This document shows positions 1 to 12,047 of a stretch of DNA of 64,000 bases, in pieces (the stretch's first letter is position 1; each line of letters opens with the position of its first letter). The DNA is from Rhyzopertha dominica (taxonomy: Eukaryota; Arthropoda; Insecta; Coleoptera; Bostrichidae). The notes beneath the pieces were generated by a model. It saw only the letters and a list, made by a program, of their open reading frames with translations. It was not told where the DNA came from and did not search any database. A program made the translations under genes and the position numbers. The DNA lies in NCBI GenBank assembly GCA_025024175.1, contig QCXZ01000064.1:47079325-47143324 (forward strand), read 5' to 3'.

Positions 1-3000
1 TGTCAGCTAACTCATAATTTCTACANTCCCTATTAAAATTATTAGTATTCCTACAAATTTCTATAGCTTCTTTTATTAGACGTTTGTGATAATATTTTTC
101 TCTATGTAAAATTTTTGTTTTATCAAAGTCAATCATGTGTTTAGTCACATTATGGAAATAAATTACGTATATACAAAAATACTATATGCAATAAAATATT
201 GCAGTAAACTGTTACTGAATTTTAGTAAATGAATATTTTACATAGAGTCCTTTGGTGTTTATGAGGATTATTATTATTATTTTTAACAACCAGAGGTCGA
301 CACAAAGCAAAGATAGCAGTTTTGCGGATTGCTTAAGCAATCGATTTCAAGGACACGTTTCAACGGTCTTAACGACTCCTCTACGTTAGGTTGGTCGAAT
401 GCATTAGCCTGTGTGTTGCCAATATCAGTTTCAATCTTTATTTCGCACGTAGTTAAAAATTATTTGGTCTAGTTCAGAGCCGAGGTTCGTTTGCGAGGTA
501 GATTCCCCTTACTTAAATTGAAAAACGGTTAGACTAGTGAAATCTTTAAATTTCATTGTAAGTCAGTCAAAACCGAATCTAATACAAACAAGACATAATA
601 ATACAACCCCAAACAATAATTAAGCTCTAGCTCTAACATCAAAAGCATCAGGTACTTCATCCCGTATGCTATCTTTCTAAACCCGTTTCGAGCTTCGTAA
701 TAACACGAAAATAAATGAAATGAAACATCAGTGAGCTCCAAAAAGCTTTATTCTTTGATGTGGGTACAGAAGCGACGGCAGATGTTTCGCCAGCTACGAC
801 AGTCTAGGAGCGGCGCGAAGCGGGCAAGTTTACAAGGCTAGTGCTACAAAGGGCGATTGTGGTCCACATTGTTCCTAGCAAGTTGAATACTGTGTGTGAG
901 TAACTAATAGTTTCTGAAAGCCTAACCAATATTTGCCATGCTGAACACGCAGACGGTGAATATTACTGTTGGATTAGTTACATTGGTTAAACCGTAAACT
1001 GTTCAACTATTGGGCCTGCACTGATGTATTTTGTTTGTGCATATCTGTTTTGGCATGGTTAGCTCACTAAGCTTTTGTCCTTGAAAAACAACAATTAACA
1101 AGATGAATTTAGCAGTTAAAAATGTATATTTTCCTATTGATACTTAGAGCATGTTTAATTGCGACGAATAACGTGCTAGCTATACTGTTAGCTGTCTTAG
1201 AGATTGAATTTTCTGTGTCAGTTCCTCACATACATACTTTCGAATTTAAATTTTTTTTTTGTATACAAGACACTGTGCGTGGAAATAAACATGACAGTAA
1301 GATTCATACTTTGGCTTAGTAGAGGCAAACTATTCTTCTAGATTGGAGAGCCAATATCTTAATGAAGTACTTGCCGCAAAAAATATTACACGCTTATATT
1401 ATTCCTAAACTTCTACATTTCATTTCATGTAATACAATCTAACCCATGTTAGACTGCATATAGTTGAATTAAGCTTTAAAAATTTGCAGGGGTATTGTTA
1501 GTATTACCATACTCAAAGTTTGTTCTTAAAATTTTCAGTAGCGTTTTCTCCTTTGTTTTGAGAATTCTATTTTTCGTTGCCTTTTTCCAACGTGGAGCTT
1601 TGCTTTAAGAAATATCTTACACTATAGTTTTATTCTATATTGGTATTAAAGTACCAGCTTAAATGATTTTTTCGGCAGTTGTAGACGAACCAAACTAGAT
1701 TTAAGAGGCTCACAGATGATTGGTTCAAATTCCTTGGCTGTTACTTGAGCACTTGTCTTGACGATATCATCTCATACACGATACATTTTCCTAAAACTTG
1801 AGTTTTGATGCGACAAGAAATAGTGTAATGCCACTATGATATACATACAATGGCGGATGAATTCTTTTTACTTTCGGAAAGAAGAAACAACGGTCCCAAA
1901 AGTTGGAGTAGATCAATTACCTTTGAAAGAAGGAGGTATGAACTGCAAAAATGAACATTGGTTAAGCTATTAAAAGTAGTTTAATAGTCAGAATCTAGCA
2001 TTACCTTAATAATTTTCTATTGAATTTCTTAGATCGTTTTTAACACATTTATGTCTCAAAATAGATGACGTTAAGATAAGTATTTACTTATCAATACTCG
2101 CGTGGCTTATACAGGGTTTCTAGAATATAAGTAATTTATACATACAGACGCTCATTGAAATTATCCATTAAATCAATTTGCCACCTCTCAGAAAAGTGAA
2201 CATAACTATTGCTCTGACAGATACTTGTCATCTGTCGATTATCGAAATGTTGCATACATCTTAATATGAGAAATCGTGTGGGCGTGTGTATCTTCACCAT
2301 ATGCTGTAGCGTTTTGCAATAAGCTCTAATTTCAGAGTTGTGGGGTAACAGGGTTTCGTATAACTTCTGAGTTTATAACGTAATTGTTAGGTTATGACTA
2401 CAGTAACACTCTTAGATTGAACTGTGTGTATTCCTTAGTAAAATTTAATTAGGAAGTTAGGATCTATACTAGGTAAGTGGCAGTGACCTTTACTGTACCA
2501 CCGGGTATTAGGTATTACACTTTTTAGAATACGTAACTTTCGAAGTAGCGGTCGAAGGGCATCCATAAAAATAATGCGGCTTCTAACGCGCTATCGTAGG
2601 AACTTCATTACTTAATGCTAACGTCAGCCACTAGAGCCAGACCATTCGACATTCGACTCGATTCACATCGCTTAATCAATCGTTAGATCGGATCATACAA
2701 ATCGTATATGAATCATTAAAAAGAACGAGTTACCGGATTGTTATACCTACTTAGACAACTGCAACGTGTGTCCTGACATCGTGCCAATAATCGTATACCT
2801 TACTTACGAGTACATATTTAATATTCGTTAAAAGTCGCAATTATTCAAAACAGGTCCGTTCTCGTAGGATTCCGATAAACAAGTCTCATAGTCCCACACT
2901 TCTCAAACGGCACAGGTTGCATGTTCCTAATTGATTTAGGGTTGTTCTTATGGATCACGAATTGAAAGTCACATATAAATATGCTCTGCACTCATCGAGG

Positions 3001-5147
3001 TGTCTCGTCAACTATAAACGACGACCACTAAAATTTCGGTGAGGAGAATATTATCCGGTTAATTCAGTCAGATTTCAAGAAGTCACCTTATTATTCTTAT
3101 TTTTATCTACTGAAGATGGCAGCTTAGCTACTGAAATACGTATATAGCTTATTGTAATTTCTAATATTGTGGTTAGGATTATTTTGTCGTTTAGAGTCAA
3201 ACCACACTCAGCTCTTTTTATCTATTTTTATATATTAAAGTGATGTTGTTTTGTACAAGCAAGTTAATGTTATTACTTACATTTGAAAGAAAAATAGAAC
3301 GGTAAATTGTTGGCAAATCTTTCTTATACTGAACTGTTGCCACTTGTAGCCGCAAAATATGATACTTGTAAAAAAAGAAATAACCATAACGGTTAAAAAA
3401 TTTACATATTTATTGGATTCTCCTTTGATTTTGTTTGTAATGCTGTTATATTTATCCTAAGTTACTTAATTTCATTACTGGTTTCATGTGTATGTGTAAC
3501 CCTGTGATGTAGGGTGGTGCATAAAATCTAATCAACTGAAAATGGGTCTCCGACATGCAGGATAGCATTCTAGTGTTCACCCTTTTAGTATGTACGCGTG
3601 TACGTAAATCAATTAACTCAAACCTACAAATTTGTTATAGTGGTGGAGCAATAGCTCTAATGCTTGTATTTCAAGTATGTGATGTACAAAGCGTTAAATG
3701 GTCAGAACTGATTCAAAAGCAGGAAAAAACTTGTTGTCGTTGTTTTTTACGACAGGGTTACTCATACACATGTGCATGAGGGTAATTTTTGGTAAAAACA
3801 TTTGTGGTACAACGAACCTTCGAATGGTTATTGAATATGAAACATATCCTACTGGTGTGATACGATTATTTGTTGAGTAATCGGAATCTTTTATTGCCCA
3901 AACTTCGATAAATTGTCAACAAGTGTTTCAAAGACCCAACCGGATTCTACAGTGTTCACGTTTACGTCTTCTTTGTTATATTCAAGTCACGATTATAACT
4001 ATTATTATTGTTGTTTCTACCTGCTTAGTATTGTATACACGTTAGATTTAGTCTTGACAATGTTGTCTTACATATAAGAAAACAATTTGTACAATTCTTC
4101 ATCTAAACAAGGTATTCTAACTACTATGGCTATTATATTATCAGGTGAATCATCTTTTCTCAGATTCTTTTATGGTAAAAACCATGTAAGTGAATTTTCC
4201 TTATTTTTAATAATATAATGAACGATCGCAGTCTTAAGAGATTTAAAATTTCATTTTAGTTATTACTCTATAGCACCAGTTCTATTCTCTGGGAGCATAC
4301 GAGAGCTATCTACTGATCACATTACATACCATAAAACTGTATTCTGTTGAGCTGTGTATTTTATTCCGCAAATAAAACGCCGGAAGTGTCTATATAACGA
4401 CGCCATTTCCTTATATTTGTGGCCAAATCAGATGGCTGAATCCTCGACAGTAAACCGCAAACATTAGCGCCTATTCTAAAACAGATAAATCGATGCCTCC
4501 AGTCGATGTGACGCAGACGGGCAAAAAACACCATTACGAAAGCTAAAAATATCCACCCACACACACGAGGTATTTTCCGATCTACCGTCTTCGGATTAAT
4601 GTCGCAACATTTATTACCGCAGTCTTATCTGCCGCATAGGTATTTAGAAAAAGGGACACAGAAATCTGATAATAACCCGCTGGAAGAGCCGAGCGCTGTA
4701 TTGCACATCGATACGGCTCTATTTCGCTCAAATACTACAATTTCTGCAGTTAATAGTTTCCGATGTCTTTGAGGCACTACCGTGAAGTTAATTCTTTTAT
4801 TTTTATGCAAATTAATTAAATACTGCATTTTCTGAGACCCCGGAAGATGATCATACAACATTTAATGAAATTTAGTAATACTGTTTTATGCAAAAGAACT
4901 GTAATGTGAAAGTAAAACTTATGTTCTAGTTCTTCCCCTTTGCTTGAGCACGGAGTAAAAGTAAGAATGCATCATCGACCATCGAAAAGGGGAGGGAGTA
5001 TCGGTTATTTTACTGTAACCTATACCAAGTGGGACGAATGCGTTGGAAATGAATGGATAAAAAGCTGTTTAACGAAAAAAATCAAATAAATTAGTTTAAA
5101 TGTGCTACAGAAAAAAGAGACACTTGACCTGACCTGAGCTTACCATA
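1..5147. other. AT-rich stretch, no gene recognised
   Basis: Both strands hold only short open frames (under about 80 codons) with no recognisable domain and no convincing splice structure. I looked here on the minus strand for the rest of the Ig4 domain of the Sidestep-family gene and did not find it. The only named motif is a weak hammerhead-like core near 3110. Confidence 0.5.
3110..3140 (+). ncRNA. degenerate hammerhead-like core (possible Penelope relic)
   Basis: CTGAAGA at 3110-3116 is followed by a short imperfect hairpin and GAAATACG at 3133-3140. The order matches the hammerhead core CUGANGA / stem II / GAAA, but stem II pairs poorly. It is listed because three better copies of the same arrangement occur in the window. 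Alone it would be weak. Confidence 0.25.
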
Positions 5148-5149
5148 TA

Positions 5150-5316
5150 CAGGGTGGCCCATTAGTGCGTGGACGGAATATTATGCAATTATTATTACAG
5201 CTTTATAAATTCTGCTAGTGCAGCGTAGTAGGGAAATAAACATATTTTTACTCTTCCCCCCAATATATACGGGGGTGGTTCAATACATTCTTATATTTTT
5301 TTAATGGAACACCCTG
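5150..5316. mobile_element. 167-bp mariner-type MITE, also forming the outer end of the DD41D element
   Basis: The left end reads CAGGGTGGCCCATTA and the right end is its near inverse, TAATGGAACACCCTG, each flanked by TA. The same ends occur inside the right arm of the surrounding long inverted repeat (about 7902 onward), where the outer tip is missing. It may be an independent MITE that inserted before the arms were copied, or simply the terminal part of the larger element. Confidence 0.6.
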
Positions 5317-5820
5317 TATATTATTACATTTTCAGATTCCTCTTTTAATTTTAATGGCACTTAATATAACATATATGAGGTCTAAAATACACTGTTGTAA
5401 AGTTATTTCATTTTTTTCCAAAATTTTGACATTTTGGAAAATTATTATATTTTAAAAACCTTTATAGCTAGAGGTATGCAGTTTTCGCAGGGATGTTACT
5501 AATAAAATGCACATCACCTGTAGATATCAAGAATTAATATAAGAATAGTTAGTAGTACTAAAATTTACTTCAGAAAATTGATCATATTCAATCCCAGCCA
5601 ACTCGATTTTTTTAAATAGCACCCTATTTTACTTTTACCGTATTTCAATGCGCAAATTAATTTCCTCTTATATGATATAAAGATGTATGTATTTATCTCT
5701 CATAGTTTTTAAGAAAATTGCATATTTTTAGGTTTTAGTTTTATTTTAGTCCTTTTTATAGTAGGCTATGGCGAAAACAATGAATGCACTTTTATCAGTT
5801 TTAAACTGTCAATATTTGCT
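5176..5820 (+). repeat. left arm of the ~650-bp inverted repeat
   Basis: The arm pairs with 7401-8061 over its whole length with scattered mismatches, ending inside at AAACTGTCAATATTTGCT (right arm: GACATTGACAGTTT). Such long arms are unusual for Tc1/mariner relatives, whose inverted repeats are commonly tens to a few hundred bases. Confidence 0.8.
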
Positions 5821-5874
5821 TAGTGTTATTAGTGATTTATCTACGTGTTTAGTGTACCTAGTTTTTAAAAATAA

Positions 5875-6940
5875 CTCATTATTCTCAAAATGAACTAGTT
5901 GACATGGTGTTCATCCTGGAAGAGTCTGATAAAAATCCCTTATTGGCAAGTAGAGTTTACGCTGCACGGTTTCCTGATAGGGAAAGAAAGCCTAGGGAAG
6001 AGACATTCAGAAAAGTTTTGAATAGGTTTTTGCAGACAGGATCTGTGGTGTATAATAAGCATGATAGGGCAAAAAATTCTTTAACTGAAGAAAATGAATT
6101 TAACGTCATGGCTGCCGTCGTAGAAGACCCGCATATAAGTTGTAGGCAACTAACCCGAAATTTGGTAATATGCCGCACTTCAGTACAGCGCATCTTGAAC
6201 AAAAATAATATACATCCTTACCGGTTACAACTGCATCAAGAGTTGGACGAAGGCGATTTTCAAAGCCGGACTAACTTCTGTGCCCTAATGTTAGAAAAAA
6301 AAATCAATGACGATCAAGAATTTTTAAGAAATGTGCTTTTTACGGACGAATCTACGTTTCACCGAAATGGATTTGTTAATTGCCACAACTATCATTACTA
6401 CTCCGATGAAAACCCGCACCATCTACGAATGAACCATAACCAACACAGGTGGTCTATAAATGTATGGGCTGGAATTATTGGAAGCTACATAATAGGCCCA
6501 TAATTTTTTGAAGGTACCTTAAATTCCTTGCGATATAGAGATTTTCTAGAGAATGAACTGTTTGGTTTGCTGGAAAATGTTCCTTTGGCTTACGTGAGGG
6601 ACATGCATTTTCAACACGACGGAGCTTCTGCCCACAATGGCCAAATAGTGGCAATGTGGCTTAACAACAGATTCCCAGAAAAATGGATAGGAAGGGCAGG
6701 ACCAGTTTATTGCCCAGCAAGGTCACCTGACCTAACACCGATTGACTTTTTTTGTGGGGCTATATTAAAAATATTGTCTACCAAACTCCACCTACAACGG
6801 CGGAAGATATGATAAATAGAGTAAGGGCAGCGTTCAGGGGTATTACACCCGAAATCTTAACTAGGGTGGCGGCCTCATTTCGTAGTAGAGTTGAAATGTG
6901 TTTGCACCACAACGGTCGCCATTTTGAACATTTGTTGTAG
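5875..6940 (+). pseudogene. DD41D (rosa/visitor-like) Tc1/mariner transposase, broken
   Basis: This would be the DDE/D transposase that cuts and joins its own element. The frame runs from an unclear start (first usable ATG at 5904; homology-like residues ELVD precede it) through a helix-turn-helix region (TFRKVLNRFLQTGSV), then FTDESTF with the first catalytic Asp, WSINVWAG, QHDGASAH with the second, and ARSPDLTPIDFF with the third. I count 41 residues between the second and third Asp, which fits the DD41D group. An in-frame TAA sits at 6501-6503, and a frame change occurs near 6750-6780 between DFF and the conserved C-terminal block ending in HFEHLL at 6937. It is therefore about full length but not translatable as one protein. 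Confidence 0.85.
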
Positions 6941-6949
6941 GTTGCAGTG

Positions 6950-7215
6950 CCATTACATTCTTCGTTATCTTGTTTTCACATACTATTGTTACTTTGTGTT
7001 ATTTTGTTACTTGTTACGTTCCATATATTTGCATACTACTTGCATACTTTTGAGTTATTTAGTTGTGTTACGTTCCTTGCATTTTGTTGCTTTGTTGTAT
7101 TCAGATACTTTTGTTACTTTTGTGTTGTTTTGTTGTGAGTTACGTTTCCTGTACTTTTTTGTTTTGTTTTCACCTACTTTTGTTATTTTGTTATGGATTA
7201 CGTTTGTTGCTTTTG
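6950..7215 (+). repeat. T-rich imperfect minisatellite
   Basis: Just after the transposase stop, blocks rich in TTTTGTTACTTTTGTG recur, separated by GTTACGTTCC-like sequence near 7013, 7069, 7138 and 7197, giving a period of roughly 60 bases. The open frames read across it are low-complexity shadows. Confidence 0.55.
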
Positions 7216-7400
7216 CTTTTTAACGGTGTCCTTGAATTTTCAATTAAACATAATACTCATATGCGGTCTATATTTATATGTTTTTTTTTAAATTTTAAAT
7301 ATTATATTAATGTTAATATGACTAAAGCAGTACAAACATCATTTTCTCAAAAATGATTGAAGATAGAGACGTACAAATGTAGTAGAACTACTGACATCAA

Positions 7401-8061
7401 GCAGACATTGACAGTTTGAAGCTAACAAAAGCGCATTCATTGTTTTTCCCATAGCCTACTATAAGGATGACTAAAATATAACTAAACCTAAAAATATGCA
7501 ATTTTTTTAAAAACTATTAGAGATAAATAGATATACTTCTTTATATCATATAAGACGAAATTTTTTTGCGCATTGAACTACGGTGAAATTAAAATAGGGT
7601 GCTATTTAAAAAGATCGAGTTGGCTGGGATTGAATATGATCACTTTTCTAAAGTAAATTTTAGTACTACTAACTATTCTTATATTAATTCTTTACATCTA
7701 CAGGTGATGTGCATTTTATTAGTAACATCCCTGCGAAAACTGCATACATCTAGTTATAAAGGTTTTGAAAATATAATAATTTTCCAAAATGTCAAAATTT
7801 TAGAAAAACATGAATTAACTTTACTACAGTGTATTTTGGACCCCATATATGTTATATTAAGTCCCATTAAAATTAAAAGAGGAATCCAAAAATGTAATAA
7901 TATACAGGGTGTTCCATTAAAAAAATATAAGAATGTATTGAACCACCCCCGTATATGTTGGANGGAAGAGTAAAAATATTTTTATTTTGTAGACTTAATC
8001 ACTCCCTACCACGCTGCCCTCGCAGAATTTAAAAAACTGTAATAACAATTGCGTAATATAC
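7401..8061 (-). repeat. right arm of the ~650-bp inverted repeat
   Basis: This is the inverted partner of 5176-5820. It contains ATACAGGGTGTTCCATTA near 7900, an end-like motif now internal. One N lies at 7963. The arm ends without the CAGGGTGG tip seen on the left. Confidence 0.8.
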
Positions 8062-9653
8062 TTACATAGATGATACCCACTTCCATATTACTTCACAAAA
8101 GCTGCTGTTTTTTTTTAATATTCATATGGGCAGACTGCAGTGTTCGCCAGCCAAATGCTCCATTACAGAAACCGACATTCTCTCCTCTCCAGCTGTATGC
8201 TTCTAGAAAGCATACTAGAGCTGGGAGCAGCTCTATAAGAAGATATTAAGCTGGTAAAAATAGGGAATATATGGAGGCTGACAGCTGTATAGATAACCAA
8301 ATGGAAGTGAAGCACTGGCTTAGCACAATCTTACTATAGCTCGAACCAGCTCATTTTGCAATGCATTAATGAAGCAACTTTGTGCATCGGTTCTACTATC
8401 CGAACAATCACTATGCTTCCACATTTTCACCAGGATTACAACAGAACACGCTCAACTCATATAGCCCACAATGCGAATACATTTTAACCATTCCGTAATA
8501 ATAAACTTAAATGATTGTGATACCATACCTATATGCGCTATTCCAAAATCGGCAAAATAATAGGAACAAGCTAGAAGTTCATTCACTTCTGATGATGCAG
8601 CTTGTACTACGATCTATTATTATTATTATTATATATTATTTAAACGCATATAATATAACCTTGTTTCCTCAAATAATCATACTACAAATCATATTCACTC
8701 TACGGTCAAAAGTAACCAAATAAACAGTCAAACAAACAAAGAATAACTCAAATAAAGTGGTACACAATTTAAAAAAAGGCTTTACACGTAATAAAATTGA
8801 TAGAGTGGTAACATAAATGATATAAATTCCTTACTATGATCTATCCACTTAACAGTAGCTATATTTTTCTACATTGCCTATTAACATAAAAAAGTTTTCT
8901 GTATGTGCCAGAGAAACAACAGTTGTCAGTATCACTGTACATCTATCTACACATTACCTCTATAACGCAAGCAGACATGTTAAATGTAAACAATTATTGA
9001 GATAGTTGGAGAATCAAATCACTAAGGAGACAGACGGCTGGTCGTTGGTCATATGTTCATGTTACACAGCTTTATTTAAAAATTACTGTATTAATACAAG
9101 TAACCCGATGTCCCAGATGTAACATTGGTTTCATATAACGTGCGTTCATTAGAAAAACGGATAAAGTAAGCCGGTGATGATTCTTGTCATCGAGAACGTA
9201 CGTCGTAGTGCTGGTGCAACAAACTGAACTGTTACGTCTGTCACTTATGCACATTGTCAAAAGTTCTTCATGTGCAATTTACATTGACGTTGCGGTTATT
9301 CATATGGTATCCCTTGATATTTAAAGGCAAGTAACAGTAATAGCGTGTTATTTTCATCAGTGTAATAAACGACGAATACGTCAAACCGGCCAAATGTCAA
9401 ATTAATGTGCATCAAATTGTACGAAGTAATTTACTCTGTAGGCGCTATGGTCGCGTTAGAAAGAGAAAACCTTGGCTTGCTTGAGCCTGATGCTATGTTA
9501 CGGATGCTTATAGCCTTAAAAAATTAATCAAAATCCGTACACTTGGGTGGTTTCAGCAAAACTCATTGGTCACAGAACAGTATTTAATATATAACTTTAG
9601 GTACAATAGTAGATGTGCTTTATAGCCTTAATTTAAGTTTGAGTTGTACCATC
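8062..9653. other. no gene recognised
   Basis: This is unique-looking AT-rich sequence between the DD41D element and the LTR composite. Open frames are under 75 codons with no known motifs. I see no tRNA or repeat ends. Confidence 0.45.
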
Positions 9654-9657
9654 ATAC

Positions 9658-10688
9658 TGTAACAGTACTTTATTTTCGGCACCAATGTAACGGTGCGCAT
9701 TTTTATATGCACGACAGAATTTACTCAAATGGGTTCGTTGGTACTGGTTTAAGAGGAATAGTGCCAATTTGGCACAGGATTTTAATATCGAAAGTATTTA
9801 CTTCCACACGACGTCAGAGTTGGCCAGAAAGACGTCTCTAATTCATCACTTACTTAACAGTTAACACTTGCAATAATTGCGACGATTTCGCCATTTAAAC
9901 GGGAGAAAATGATAGCGAAACCCCACAACGTTATTCTAACTAAATTAGTGATCAGCGTTATCCTAACCCATAAATTCTCGTAAAGTTACATCGCGACACA
10001 ATCTTCTCAAGACTACTTAATTGGATCACCTACCTTTTGGTCGACTCTCTGGACCCGCGCTCTGGTAATCCCAATTATATAAAATGTCACCAACTATCAC
10101 TTTTCACTATTTAATCCGGAGGTGTCGGGAATGAACTTAATAAAAATGCTCTTTCAAAGTTTCGGAGCTAATGTATTTATAAAACTAGGTAAATTATAGA
10201 AAACAGAACAAAAGTCAACAAAAGCAAATATTTACAATGAGCACTTAAAATTTGAATGGTTTAGCTGTGAATTAACTAACTGGTTTAAAGAACTACTAAA
10301 GGCACCAAACTTCAATCTCGAGAAGGGCACGGTCACCTCTTCGTGATGACTTTATAACACTAAATTTTGAAACTCCAAATTACATGGATTCTGGATCAAG
10401 CAGTGACTTGAAATAACCGACTGATTTCCTCCAAACCACGATAACACTAAGACACCTTTAACGTTCGCGAAATTGATTCAGCTGTAATATGAGCTAACAC
10501 GCACGTAAGTTGAGCAAGAAGAGAATTCATTTTGAAATGAAGCGTTCGAGCTTAAATAAACTTTAAAAATAGGAGGTGTCTTAACTTTAAGGCCGAAAAT
10601 GGTTAAGTCACTTAAACAATTTGACACTTGTCCACAAAATTTCCAAGTGGGGGTGGTACAGAGCAACCCTCTCGATTGGTCTGTGACA
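9658..10688 (-). repeat. inverted LTR copy (1031 bp)
   Basis: Read on the minus strand it begins TGTCACAGACC (at 10688) and ends CTGTTACA (at 9658), matching the two forward LTRs over its full length. It differs from both forward copies in its R-U5 half (for example the GGATTAAATAGTGAAAAG segment near 10105-10125) but matches the central forward LTR, not the right one, in its U3 half. Short open frames here are shadows. Confidence 0.85.
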
Positions 10689-10902
10689 CCCCGCCCGAGC
10701 GACTAAAAATGTTCTATCCCTTAGATTTTTCCTTTTCTACGAGATTGCAATTTGGGCCACCTAACTCTCAGGGGTCAAAATACTGATTTAAAAATATTTT
10801 TAAATCAGTATTTTGACCCCTGAGAGTTAGGTGGCCCAAATTGCAATCTCGTAGAAAAGGAAAAATCTAAGGGATAGAACATTTTTAGTCGCTCGGGCGG
10901 GG
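10689..10902. repeat. perfect palindromic joint between head-to-head copies
   Basis: The 107 bp before and after the 10795/10796 centre are exact inverses as far as I read them. The middle is TGATTTAAAAATATTTTTAAATCA. Each half equals the sequence just upstream of the right LTR (16203-16309), so each arm is the 3' end of an internal region, including the purine-rich GAAAAGGAAAAATCTAAGGG and CGGGCGGGG tracts directly before the LTR. Confidence 0.85.
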
Positions 10903-11935
10903 TGTCACAGACCAATCGAGAGGGTTGCTCTGTACCACCCCCACTTGGAAATTTTGTGGACAAGTGTCAAATTGTTTAAGTGACTTAACCATTTTCGGCC
11001 TTAAAGTTAAGACACCTCCTATTTTTAAAGTTTATTTAAGCTCGAACGCTTCATTTCAAAATTCAATTCTCTTCTTGCTCAACTTACGTGCGTGTTAGCT
11101 CATATTACAGCTGAATCAATTTCGCGAACGTTAAAGGTGTCTTAGTGTTATCGTGGTTTGGAGGAAATCAGTCGGTTATTTCAAGTCACTGCTTGATCCA
11201 GAATCCATGTAATTTGGAGTTTCAAAATTTAGTGTTATAAAGTCATCACGAAGAGGTGACCGTGCCCTTCTCGAGATTGAAGTTTGGTGCCTTTAGTAGT
11301 TCTTTAAACCAGTTAGTTAATTCACAGCTAAACCATTCAAATTTTAAGTGCTCATTGTAAATATTTGCTTTTGTTGACTTTTGTTCTGTTTTCTATAATT
11401 TACCTAGTTTTATAAATACATTAGCTCCGAAACTTTGAAAGAGCATTTTTATTAAGTTCATTCCCGACACATCCGGATGAAAGAGTGCGAAGTGATAGTT
11501 TGGTGACATTTTATATAATTGGGATTACCAGAGCGCGGGCCCAGAGAGTCGACCAAAAGGTAGGTGATCCAATTAAGTAGTCTTGAGAAGATTGTGTCGC
11601 GATGTAAGTTTACGAGAATTTATGGGTTAGGATAACGCTGATCACTAATGTAGTTAGAATAACGTTGTGGGGTTTCGCTATCATTTTCTCCCGTTTAAAT
11701 GGCGAAATCGTCACAATTATTGCAAGTGTTAATTGTTAAGTAAGTGATGAATTAGAGACGTCTTTCTGGCCAACTCTGACGTCGTGTGGAAGTAAATACT
11801 TTCGATATTAAAATCCTGTGCCAAATTGGCACTATTCCTCTTAAACCAGTACCAACGAACCCATTTGAGTAAATTCTGTCGTGTATATAAAAATGCGCAC
11901 CGTTACATTGGTGCCGAAAATAAAGTACTGTCACA
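10903..11935 (+). repeat. central forward LTR (5' LTR of the retained copy), 1033 bp
   Basis: It starts TGTCACAG after the purine tract CGGGCGGGG and ends ACTGTCACA, so it has TG...CA ends. A TATA box (TATAAATA) at 11411-11418 marks the likely promoter, and AATAAA at 11919-11924 is the likely polyadenylation signal close to the LTR end. Up to 11455 its diagnostic differences agree with the inverted LTR. From 11471 they agree with the right LTR. Confidence 0.85.
11411..11418 (+). promoter_or_regulatory. LTR TATA box
   Basis: TATAAATA sits in the middle of the LTR, in a position expected for the U3 promoter. The same box occurs at 16817-16824 in the right LTR. A transcription start some 25-35 bases downstream would put the U3/R border near 11440-11455, which is an estimate. 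Confidence 0.6.
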
Positions 11936-12047
11936 TTTGGTGTCAGGTGTGTGGGGTATTACATACTGTTACATTTGGTATCAGATGTGTTGGGTATCAG
12001 ATAATGTTACATTGCCGACAAGGTGTGTGAGGTATGAAATACTGTGA
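11926..12047 (+). repeat. three ~38-bp tandem units spanning LTR end and primer-binding site
   Basis: The unit TACTGTCACATTTGGTGTCAG... is followed by TACTGTTACATTTGGTATCAG... and AATGTTACATTGCCGACAAGG..., each continuing with a GTGTG(T/G)GGGTAT-like tail. The first unit starts inside the LTR. TGGTGTCAG, two bases after the LTR end, is a plausible tRNA primer-binding site (TGG pairs with a tRNA CCA end). The primer tRNA was not identified. Confidence 0.6.

Larger units (their letters stand above)
5150..8061 (+). mobile_element. DD41D Tc1/mariner-like element with long inverted repeats
   Basis: A transposase reading frame in the middle is flanked by two arms of about 650 bp that are inverted copies of each other (about 5176-5820 and 7401-8061), including shared blocks such as CATAGCCTACTATA and its inverse near the inner ends. 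The left tip carries the CAGGGTGGCCC end typical of these elements. The right arm stops about 26 bp short and has no matching tip, so the right terminus is lost or rearranged. With a broken transposase and a damaged end, the copy is probably immobile. Confidence 0.8.

Noticed and set aside
4361..4861. Minus-strand frames considered as later Ig exons of the Sidestep-family gene
   Set aside because: They lack Ig cysteines in context and have no matching splice phases.
6891..7356. Overlapping Leu/Phe/Tyr-rich frames after the DD41D transposase
   Set aside because: They read through a T-rich minisatellite and would look like membrane proteins only by composition.
10478..10666. 62-codon frame repeated at 16332-16520, and 60-65-codon frames at 9644, 11752 and 17158
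   Set aside because: They recur only because they lie in the three LTR copies; no protein signature and no codon-level constraint is evident.
9658..11935. The large palindrome as a pure assembly artefact
   Set aside because: The arms differ at many sites in their outer halves and the outer edges carry matching ATAC duplications, so a real structure is more likely, although spanning reads are needed.
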